Below, piece after piece: positions 56,227 to 64,000 of a stretch of DNA of 64,000 nt. Positions within the stretch are counted from its first letter, which is position 1. Every line of letters begins with the position of its first letter. A program made the position numbers and the translations under genes. Source of the DNA: RDXT01 sp033765305 (GTDB lineage Bacteria > Bacteroidota > Bacteroidia > J057); NCBI GenBank assembly GCA_033765305.1, contig JANRID010000072.1:54732-118731 (forward strand), given 5' to 3'. The notes under the pieces are model-generated. The model had not been told where the DNA came from, did not search any database, and worked only from the letters and a program-made list of their open reading frames with translations.

Positions 56227-57492
56227 ATGCGCCATCCCCTGCTGACGCTTGCCGCGATCCTGGCGGGCTTCATGCTTTCCGCCCAGCCGCAGGCCTTTTC
56301 GCCCGCATTCACCCCCGAATCCGCCGGATTTTCCTCCGTCCGCCTCCAGCGCCTCGACGCCTTCCTGCAGGAATGGGTGCGCAGCGGCAAGGCGCCGCAG
56401 CTTGTCGCCCTGGTGGAGCGCGGCGGCCAGGTGGCCTTCCACCGCGCCTACGGCGTGCGCAATCTCGAAACCGGCGACCCCGCCCGTCCGGACGACCTCT
56501 TCCGCCTGGCTTCCCAGACCAAGCTCGTCACCACCGTAGCGGCCATGATGCTCTACGAGGAAGGCAAATTCCTCCTCGACGACCCCGTCGCCAGCTACCT
56601 GCCGGAGTTTTCGAAGCCGCGCATCCTCGTCAGCCACGACCCCAAAACCGGCAAGTACCAGACCCGCCCGGCCAGCCGGCCCCTTACGGTCCGGCACCTG
56701 CTCACGCACACCGCCGGCATCCCGTACGAGCATCCGCTGGACGGGCTGCCTGAATTCCAGGTGCCGTTTTTCAATGCGCTGGAGCCCATTACCCTGGAGC
56801 AGATGGTGCGCCGGCTGGCGGCGCGGCCCCTGCTGCACGAGCCGGGCGAAGCCTTTACCTACGGCCTCGGCACCGACATCCTGGGCCGACTCGTCGAAGT
56901 CTGGTCGGGGCAGCCGCTGGCCGGCTTCTTCGCGGAGCGCATCTTCGCCCCCCTCGGCATGCGCGACACCTGGTTTTACCTGCCCGGCAGCGCGGACCGG
57001 AGCCGGCTGGTGGAGCTGTACGAAAAGCCCGACGCAGGCAAGCCCCTGGCACTCAGCGCCAGCGAAGCCAACCGCAGCTACGGCTACGCCGGCGCGCAGA
57101 CCTTCTATTCAGGCGGGGCCGGCCTCATCGGCACGGCGGAGGACTATGCGCGGCTGTGCCGCATGCTGCTCAACGGCGGCACTTTCAACGGGCATCGCCT
57201 GCTGAGCCCGGCCACCGTGGCGTACATGACGCAGCACCAGACCGGCGATCTGCGGGTCTGGGACCGGCAGGACGGCTTCAGCTTCGGGCTGCAGGTCGTG
57301 CGGCCCGAAACGCGCTACGGCGACCCGGCACCGCCCGGCACGCTCATCTGGGGCGGCATGTACTGCTCCGAATACACGATCGATCCCGCCTCGGACGCCG
57401 TGATGATGATCTACACCAACGTGCATCCCTACGCGCATTACGGCGAGCTGGTGCGCAAATTCCGGGTGCTGGTGTACCAGGCGATGGAATAG
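56227..57492 (+). CDS. Secreted serine hydrolase, beta-lactamase class C family
   Basis: This is a 421-residue protein. The ATG at 56227 starts a signal peptide (MRHPLLTLAAILAGFMLSAQ). The nucleophile motif SQTK is at residues 96-99 (RLASQTKLVTT), followed by DPVASYLPEF and LLTHTAGIPY. The second motif reads YGLGTD where class C enzymes usually have YxN, and GGMYCSEYTIDP stands near the place of the KTG box. Such proteins are usually esterases or D-amino peptidases rather than true beta-lactamases. It is divergent from the MBL operon. Confidence 0.88.
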   Translation: MRHPLLTLAAILAGFMLSAQPQAFSPAFTPESAGFSSVRLQRLDAFLQEWVRSGKAPQLVALVERGGQVAFHRAYGVRNLETGDPARPDDLFRLASQTKLVTTVAAMMLYEEGKFLLDDPVASYLPEFSKPRILVSHDPKTGKYQTRPASRPLTVRHLLTHTAGIPYEHPLDGLPEFQVPFFNALEPITLEQMVRRLAARPLLHEPGEAFTYGLGTDILGRLVEVWSGQPLAGFFAERIFAPLGMRDTWFYLPGSADRSRLVELYEKPDAGKPLALSASEANRSYGYAGAQTFYSGGAGLIGTAEDYARLCRMLLNGGTFNGHRLLSPATVAYMTQHQTGDLRVWDRQDGFSFGLQVVRPETRYGDPAPPGTLIWGGMYCSEYTIDPASDAVMMIYTNVHPYAHYGELVRKFRVLVYQAME

Positions 57493-57555
57493 GGGAGGCC
57501 CCGGCGCAACCCGCAGGCCTTCCGGGGTGTCTGGCATGCAGGATCGGCAAATACA

Positions 57556-58044
57556 ATGGCGATGAATCTGCATGGAACAAAATGGATGCTGGCAGGCTGC
57601 TGCGCGCTGGGGATATCCCTGGCATCTGCGCAGCCGGCGCTCACAGTAGGCAGCAGCGGCTTCGGCTTCAAGACCAGCCCGGAAGCAGGCTGGCGGCTGG
57701 CCGTACGGACAGGCGCCCTGGGCTTCGGCGCCGGGGGCGGCACGGTGCAGCTGGCTGCGCAGCCGGAGCTGGCGGTCATCCGCAGCTGGCTGCGGAGCGA
57801 TCCGGCCTATCCCTACATCGGCCTGGGCCTGCAAAGCCGGCTGAACTGGCAGCCGGACGAACTTACGCAGGCGCCCGCGCTGATGATCCCGGTCGGGATC
57901 GAAGTCTTTCCGTTCAAGTCGCGGCGGGTATCGCTGACCGTCGAAGCGCGGCTGCTGCGGCCCCTGAGCGGCGGCGAGCGGCAGATCCGCCCTGGCGGCC
58001 TGGTGGAGCTGGGGTGGTATCTGGGCCGGCGCGCAGGGCGGTAG
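57556..58044 (+). CDS. Small exported protein, possibly outer-membrane beta-barrel
   Basis: This 162-residue protein has a signal peptide (MNLHGTKWMLAGCCALGISL...SAQ) and alternating strands rich in Gly, Leu and aromatic residues (YPYIGLGLQSRLNW, VSLTVEARLLRPLSGG, VELGWYLGRR). It has the look of a small porin-like barrel, but no family was recognised. It lies between the serine hydrolase and the CRISPR array, with a strong hairpin 23 nt after its stop. Confidence 0.6.
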   Translation: MAMNLHGTKWMLAGCCALGISLASAQPALTVGSSGFGFKTSPEAGWRLAVRTGALGFGAGGGTVQLAAQPELAVIRSWLRSDPAYPYIGLGLQSRLNWQPDELTQAPALMIPVGIEVFPFKSRRVSLTVEARLLRPLSGGERQIRPGGLVELGWYLGRRAGR

Positions 58045-58067
58045 CGGCTGCTGCGCTGCAAGCGGAA

Positions 58068-58096
58068 CAGCCCGCAGCGCAAGGCGCTGCGGGCTG
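58068..58096 (+). terminator. 13-bp hairpin after the small exported protein gene
   Basis: CAGCCCGCAGCGC pairs perfectly with GCGCTGCGGGCTG around an AAG loop. No T-tract follows. It is likely to stop or slow transcription approaching the CRISPR array. Confidence 0.6.
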
Positions 58097-58193
58097 ACGA
58101 TATCGGGATTAGGATCGCGGCGCTTCGGTTCAGCCCAGCACATATCCGGAGCTGCCGCGCCGGGATGCGCGGTTCTGTCTGGCCCTGCGCTTG

Positions 58194-58245
58194 CAGGTCT
58201 GCGCTGTAGAGACGCGATTAATCGCGTCTCTACAGCGCAGACCTG
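58194..58245. repeat. 52-bp perfect palindrome abutting the CRISPR array
   Basis: The left arm runs from CAGGTCTGCGCTG through TAGAGACGCGATT, and the right arm is its exact complement (26 + 26 bp, no loop). The centre GAGACGCGATTAATCGCGTC resembles palindromic elements dispersed in many bacterial genomes. Its last base is immediately followed by the terminal degenerate CRISPR repeat at 58246. It may terminate the leftward array transcript. Confidence 0.85.
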
Positions 58246-58282
58246 GCTTTAATCCTTGTTGTAGTGGAAGAGGGGTTCTGAG
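58246..58282 (-). repeat. Degenerate terminal CRISPR repeat (trailer end)
   Basis: It differs from the consensus at positions 2, 3 and 32 in plus-strand reading (GCTTTAATCC... and GGGGTTCTGAG). Decayed repeats mark the leader-distal end, so the leader is on the right. Only two other variant repeats were seen (59887, 61533), one change each. Confidence 0.85.
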
Positions 58283-59316
58283 CCGCCTTGTGGATTCTGT
58301 ACAAGGATCTTTGCCGCGAGTCTTAATCCTTGTTGTAGTGGAAGAGGGGCTCTGAGAGTTCAAACAAATAATCCATCATCTTCATATCCGAAGTCTTAAT
58401 CCTTGTTGTAGTGGAAGAGGGGCTCTGAGGAGGCATTGCTCATTATCATGCATGAAAAAACTGAAGTCTTAATCCTTGTTGTAGTGGAAGAGGGGCTCTG
58501 AGCCTGGACGGACAATCCGCGCAAGGAAACGACATCTACGGTCTTAATCCTTGTTGTAGTGGAAGAGGGGCTCTGAGGCAAACGCCCGCTGCGCTGGGCC
58601 GTTGCCGAGCCGTTGGGTCTTAATCCTTGTTGTAGTGGAAGAGGGGCTCTGAGTCCGGCCGCTGTCGGCGTAACGCTTTCGGAGTGGAGTCTTAATCCTT
58701 GTTGTAGTGGAAGAGGGGCTCTGAGCCGCCCTGCAGCAGTGGCTACAGTCCGCACGGGCGGCCGGGTCTTAATCCTTGTTGTAGTGGAAGAGGGGCTCTG
58801 AGTGGGTGCGTTCGGCTTTCAGGGTTAGAGTAGTGCAGTCTTAATCCTTGTTGTAGTGGAAGAGGGGCTCTGAGCAATGGTCCGTGCCAGGTAACCCCTG
58901 TGGGGGAGACCAGTCTTAATCCTTGTTGTAGTGGAAGAGGGGCTCTGAGAGCCCGTGTACGCATTCAACAGCGAAGACGTGCAAGAAGGTCTTAATCCTT
59001 GTTGTAGTGGAAGAGGGGCTCTGAGGCGCCGACGACCAAGCCGGCGAACAAGCCGGTCGAGTCTTAATCCTTGTTGTAGTGGAAGAGGGGCTCTGAGACA
59101 AGCCCAAAACAAGGCGTTGGAAAATGCGCAATACATGTCTTAATCCTTGTTGTAGTGGAAGAGGGGCTCTGAGATATCTTAGACTTGCGGTATGCAAGTC
59201 TCCCCTTAGAGTCTTAATCCTTGTTGTAGTGGAAGAGGGGCTCTGAGTTAATATAATCTCTCTAGGAGGCAACTCCGTCGTCTTAATCCTTGTTGTAGTG
59301 GAAGAGGGGCTCTGAG

Positions 59317-59356
59317 CTAGTCCCATGCGGCAACATGGGCTAGAGTTTTATTTTTG
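59317..59356. other. Spacer that is a complete intrinsic terminator
   Basis: The spacer opens CTAGTCCCATG, loop CGGCAA, then CATGGGCTAG and AGTTTTATTTTTG. The stem is 10 bp with one bulged T and the T-rich tail is on the plus strand. The crRNA, read from minus, would be antisense to the end of a transcript. Confidence 0.8.
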
Positions 59357-62300
59357 GTCTTAATCCTTGTTGTAGTGGAAGAGGGGCTCTGAGCGAAGCC
59401 TGCCAAGCCTGCCAAGCCGGCCGAAGCGCAAAAGTCTTAATCCTTGTTGTAGTGGAAGAGGGGCTCTGAGGAGATATTCGATGAAGCTAGAGAAAAAATT
59501 AGAGCGTCTTAATCCTTGTTGTAGTGGAAGAGGGGCTCTGAGCCGTCAACGAGACGGCTGACAAACACGGTGAGCTGATGTCGTCTTAATCCTTGTTGTA
59601 GTGGAAGAGGGGCTCTGAGTTGGCAAAAAAGATCGTCGAGCAGCGCGCTGCCGACGAAGGTCTTAATCCTTGTTGTAGTGGAAGAGGGGCTCTGAGGCTA
59701 CGCTCGTTGAGGCAGCCCCTGGAGTTTTTTATTGTCTTAATCCTTGTTGTAGTGGAAGAGGGGCTCTGAGCCCAGCCCGTCGAGGAGAAGCCCCTCACCG
59801 CCGCCCAGAGTCTTAATCCTTGTTGTAGTGGAAGAGGGGCTCTGAGCCGCAACCGCCCGCTACATCCGCACGGAAGACCGGGAGCCGTCTTAATCCTTGT
59901 TGCAGTGGAAGAGGGGCTCTGAGTGAACTAGGTTTAGACCTTCACGGTGCTCAAGCGTGTCTTAATCCTTGTTGTAGTGGAAGAGGGGCTCTGAGTAACT
60001 CTTGGCCGGAAATTTATGCCGGCTGGGAAAACGAGTCTTAATCCTTGTTGTAGTGGAAGAGGGGCTCTGAGTCTCCAAAGGCAGTGTTCGTGGGTCAGAT
60101 GCTCTGACTCGTCTTAATCCTTGTTGTAGTGGAAGAGGGGCTCTGAGCGGAAGCAATACGATACAAATACACCTAAAACCGATAACGTCTTAATCCTTGT
60201 TGTAGTGGAAGAGGGGCTCTGAGTAACACGTGGCAAGCGCCGGAACTCCCTACGGGTGTCTTAATCCTTGTTGTAGTGGAAGAGGGGCTCTGAGCAGGCT
60301 CGGACGAAAGTCCGTGAGCTTTCCACCCAAAAGTCTGTCTTAATCCTTGTTGTAGTGGAAGAGGGGCTCTGAGGCCGTCGAAGGCACGCAGCCCAGCGAC
60401 CAGCCCGAAGAGTCTTAATCCTTGTTGTAGTGGAAGAGGGGCTCTGAGCGAAATGGAACGATGCCTCTACCCGCGACACTGGATGTCGTCTTAATCCTTG
60501 TTGTAGTGGAAGAGGGGCTCTGAGGCGCTATCGAAAAAGCGGCCCTGCCAGCAGACTTCTTCGGTCTTAATCCTTGTTGTAGTGGAAGAGGGGCTCTGAG
60601 CGGGCGCCGGCGGGTAAGACGAGCCAGCTCCCCAATGGGGTCTTAATCCTTGTTGTAGTGGAAGAGGGGCTCTGAGCCTCTCGGAAAACTTTTTTGAACC
60701 TTACTTTACGTAAGTCTTAATCCTTGTTGTAGTGGAAGAGGGGCTCTGAGAGGTGAACCCAGTACGATGATCTGGGCAAACCTGATTGCTTGTCTTAATC
60801 CTTGTTGTAGTGGAAGAGGGGCTCTGAGCGCCGGTAGGCTGGATGGGAGTAATCGACCACCAAGGTCTTAATCCTTGTTGTAGTGGAAGAGGGGCTCTGA
60901 GCCGGCCGTGTCGCTGCAGGAGGCATGGGCCTCCGCAAGTCTTAATCCTTGTTGTAGTGGAAGAGGGGCTCTGAGGCTTCCCGGCGCCGTCTGGGAGCAG
61001 CGTTCGGGGGAATGTCTTAATCCTTGTTGTAGTGGAAGAGGGGCTCTGAGGCAGCGCTTAGTCGTGTGCGGCTACCGCGAAGATGGGTCTTAATCCTTGT
61101 TGTAGTGGAAGAGGGGCTCTGAGGGATCCGGTCGGGTTCTGCCCGATTGGGTCCACTACAGTCTTAATCCTTGTTGTAGTGGAAGAGGGGCTCTGAGGAT
61201 AAACTCCCCAGCGAAGACCACAGAACATTCTTGTGTCTTAATCCTTGTTGTAGTGGAAGAGGGGCTCTGAGGTAGTCAAGGCCGGGTACTACTTTAAACA
61301 GTGTACCCGGTCTTAATCCTTGTTGTAGTGGAAGAGGGGCTCTGAGTCAGAGGCCTTCTTTGAACCTTACTTTACGTAAGGTTCTGTCTTAATCCTTGTT
61401 GTAGTGGAAGAGGGGCTCTGAGCCGACCGTACCGAGAAACTGAATCTGCGGCTCAAAGGTCTTAATCCTTGTTGTAGTGGAAGAGGGGCTCTGAGCTCCT
61501 CAGAGGATTCTCGTCCCGTCTCACGCTCAACGGCCTTAATCCTTGTTGTAGTGGAAGAGGGGCTCTGAGGGCCAGATTGTAAAATTCAACACAAAGAATC
61601 CCAATAAGGTCTTAATCCTTGTTGTAGTGGAAGAGGGGCTCTGAGGGCTCTATGATCACTACAACTCAAGAACCAGAAAGTCTTAATCCTTGTTGTAGTG
61701 GAAGAGGGGCTCTGAGGATATCCCGCGAAGAGTTCTTCGCGAAAATCTGGGCGGAGTCTTAATCCTTGTTGTAGTGGAAGAGGGGCTCTGAGGCTGCGCA
61801 ACTCAATTCATGTTCCAGAGGGGGATAACCCGTCTTAATCCTTGTTGTAGTGGAAGAGGGGCTCTGAGCCGCAGCCCGCCGGGCTGCAAAGGACTTCGCC
61901 GCCGGCAAGTCTTAATCCTTGTTGTAGTGGAAGAGGGGCTCTGAGCCAAGAAGGAACTTTTAATATAGATGAGTTCCCTTGGGTAGTCTTAATCCTTGTT
62001 GTAGTGGAAGAGGGGCTCTGAGGCTACCAACAAAGATTCAAAACTTGCGGCTCTTCTGCAAGGTCTTAATCCTTGTTGTAGTGGAAGAGGGGCTCTGAGC
62101 GAAACCAAAATTGACGGCAAGACCGTCCGATCTTCGGGTCTTAATCCTTGTTGTAGTGGAAGAGGGGCTCTGAGCTGAAAGCCGAGTTTGGCGAAAAGTG
62201 GGCCGGGGTAGTCTGTCTTAATCCTTGTTGTAGTGGAAGAGGGGCTCTGAGATCTCAGGATTCGCCGGCATTGCAATGCCGTGCCGGTGAATGTCTTAAT

Positions 62301-63861
62301 CCTTGTTGTAGTGGAAGAGGGGCTCTGAGGAGCGGGAAATGCAGCAGGGAGTAGGGCTTACCCTATGGTCTTAATCCTTGTTGTAGTGGAAGAGGGGCTC
62401 TGAGAGGAAAAGCCCAAGACCGCTTCTCGTAGCCGCAGCCGCAAGGTCTTAATCCTTGTTGTAGTGGAAGAGGGGCTCTGAGCAGGTTGAGGTTGGAAGG
62501 TCCTCACTCTGTGCTACTTACAGGGTCTTAATCCTTGTTGTAGTGGAAGAGGGGCTCTGAGCCAGTTGGTGCTCGATGGGGAGTCCAAAAACAAAAGTCT
62601 TAATCCTTGTTGTAGTGGAAGAGGGGCTCTGAGCCGAGTAGGCTTTTGCAATTGCCAAATTGGTACTGCAAAAGAGTCTTAATCCTTGTTGTAGTGGAAG
62701 AGGGGCTCTGAGTACGGCATGCATGCCGGTGACGTCTTCATTGAAGAGGTCTTAATCCTTGTTGTAGTGGAAGAGGGGCTCTGAGGTGGCCGGGGTAATC
62801 ATTGCATGGTCCTGAACGCCGTCTTAATCCTTGTTGTAGTGGAAGAGGGGCTCTGAGCACGGCGCAAAAACAGGTGCGCGCTGGTATAAAACAGTCTTAA
62901 TCCTTGTTGTAGTGGAAGAGGGGCTCTGAGTGCGGCCCAAATGCGCGAAGCGCTTGCAGCAGCAGCAGTCTTAATCCTTGTTGTAGTGGAAGAGGGGCTC
63001 TGAGGTAGACGGCAAGCTAGTACGGGCAAGTAAAGTCTTAATCCTTGTTGTAGTGGAAGAGGGGCTCTGAGCCTCGCCCGGATGTACTACGATCCAGCGG
63101 CAAAGATGCTGTCTTAATCCTTGTTGTAGTGGAAGAGGGGCTCTGAGCACTGTATGTGGTTGAGAAACTCGCTCTTGGGAGGGACTCGTGTCTTAATCCT
63201 TGTTGTAGTGGAAGAGGGGCTCTGAGCTTAGAAAGTTCCACCTTTCAGAAAACTTTTTTGAACCTGTCTTAATCCTTGTTGTAGTGGAAGAGGGGCTCTG
63301 AGAGACAAGAACGGCAATGATAAGCCGGCGCGCGCGGTGAGTCTTAATCCTTGTTGTAGTGGAAGAGGGGCTCTGAGGTGGTACGAGTGACCGTCATCCC
63401 GCTTCGCGGCGTGAGCGTCTTAATCCTTGTTGTAGTGGAAGAGGGGCTCTGAGGGTACATCCCGGCGACGCCGGAGACGAAATTCCCGCTGTCTTAATCC
63501 TTGTTGTAGTGGAAGAGGGGCTCTGAGTGCGGCGGGAAAAGCGCCGGACAAAACATTCCAAGTAGGTCTTAATCCTTGTTGTAGTGGAAGAGGGGCTCTG
63601 AGAGCGGCGATCGTATCCCGAGCCGCACGGGCAATAAGGTCTTAATCCTTGTTGTAGTGGAAGAGGGGCTCTGAGCATTGCAGCCGGCCTCGCTCGCACG
63701 TCAAAGTGCAGGTCTTAATCCTTGTTGTAGTGGAAGAGGGGCTCTGAGTGAAGAAGCTTCAAGATCCCAAGATTTTAAAATCCGCCGTCTTAATCCTTGT
63801 TGTAGTGGAAGAGGGGCTCTGAGGCATACGGGGAATACTGAACAGGTATGTGATTATCTGG

Positions 63862-64000
63862 GTCTTAATCCTTGTTGTAGTGGAAGAGGGGCTCTGAGGT
63901 GGCCGGGGTAATCATTGCATGGTCCTGAACGCCGTCTTAATCCTTGTTGTAGTGGAAGAGGGGCTCTGAGCACGGCGCAAAAACAGGTGCGCGCTGGTAT
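63862..64000. repeat. Duplicated array segment (repeat-spacer-repeat-spacer)
   Basis: This stretch is identical to 62749-62887, offset 1113 nt. The spacers beginning GTGGCCGGGGTAATC and CACGGCGCAAAAACAG occur in the same order at both places. The spacers before the two copies differ. The match continues to the last base of the window. Confidence 0.95.

Larger units (their letters stand above)
58246..64000 (-). CRISPR. CRISPR array, 77 repeats of 37 nt, runs off the window edge
   Basis: The unit begins GTCTTAATCCTTGTTGTAGT and ends GGAAGAGGGGCTCTGAG in plus-strand reading. I placed 77 copies, from 58246 to 63934, with 76 complete spacers of 30-42 nt (mostly 35-40) and one partial at the edge. 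On the minus strand the repeat ends GGATTAAGAC, giving the Cas6 tag ATTAAGAC seen in type III and some type I systems. The decayed repeat at the left end agrees with a leader on the right. Repeats are nearly invariant. The local cas gene is cas6 at 52587. No leader is visible. Short open frames across it are repeat artefacts. Confidence 0.98.

Noticed and set aside
58045..58245. Left flank as CRISPR leader
   Set aside because: It holds two GC-rich hairpins and no AT-rich promoter-like leader. The adjacent repeat is degenerate, which is typical for the trailer end, and the minus-strand repeat end fits the 5' tag.
58130..64000. Short open frames in the CRISPR array with repeating peptides such as RAPLPLQQGLR and QSPSSTTTRIKT
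   Set aside because: They are translations of the 37-nt repeat; the frame shifts with spacer length and there is no start or conserved context.
58246..64000. Firm subtype call for the CRISPR system
   Set aside because: Only Cas6 and the repeat are visible. The ATTAAGAC tag and antisense orientation favour type III, but type I systems also use such Cas6 proteins and repeats.

Overview
The window looks like chromosomal DNA of a GC-rich Bacteroidota bacterium, most likely of the Saprospiria type. Three kinds of evidence support this. Secreted proteins end in type IX secretion (T9SS) sorting domains. There are two TonB-dependent receptors with carboxypeptidase-regulatory-like N-termini. Several promoters fit the Bacteroidota form, TTG about 19-21 nt upstream of TAnnTTTG. 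No rRNA, tRNA, transposase or phage gene was seen.

Layout. 1-9.8 kb: the tail of a formylglycine-generating-enzyme-like protein, a cell-wall amidase, two tandem paralogous M36 metallopeptidases with T9SS tails, and an EcsC-family protein. 9.9-19 kb: a Cys/Met-metabolism PLP enzyme, an SNF2 helicase, a GH13 glucosidase, a glutaryl-CoA-dehydrogenase-like enzyme, a block of heptad-based tandem repeats and a polysaccharide flippase. 19-30 kb: a YdeI-like protein, RecQ, a TonB receptor, a DUF445 membrane protein, an amidohydrolase between two 24-bp direct repeats, a lipoprotein and an undecaprenyl-phosphate sugar transferase. 30-39 kb: a TonB receptor and a T9SS beta-helix protein sharing an upstream motif, then ychF, a rhodanese, a thioesterase, a YihY-type membrane protein and a DUF2490 protein. 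39-52 kb: a metzincin-LysM protein coupled to a TPR protein, a cupredoxin/propeller protein with a DUF1080-PA14 protein, a GH57-like protein that has lost its catalytic residues, a BadF-type kinase, and nuoE-carA-thrA. 52-58 kb: cas6 followed closely by an unknown helical gene, then ferritin, membrane proteins, an MBL hydrolase, a serine hydrolase and a small outer-membrane-type protein.

58.2-64 kb is a CRISPR array of 77 repeats (37-nt unit) that runs off the right edge. The degenerate repeat at the left end and the ATTAAGAC end of the repeat on the minus strand place the leader to the right, so crRNAs should read from the minus strand. Two signals in the spacers stand out. First, far more spacers than expected contain perfect RNA-type hairpins, and one holds a whole intrinsic terminator. 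Second, G-U wobbles, U-tracts and coding-like frames all point to the plus strand as the sense strand, so crRNAs would be antisense to transcripts. Together with the Cas6, this suggests an RNA-directed (type III-like) system that may acquire spacers from RNA. No effector, cas1 or reverse-transcriptase gene lies in the window, so that part is inference.
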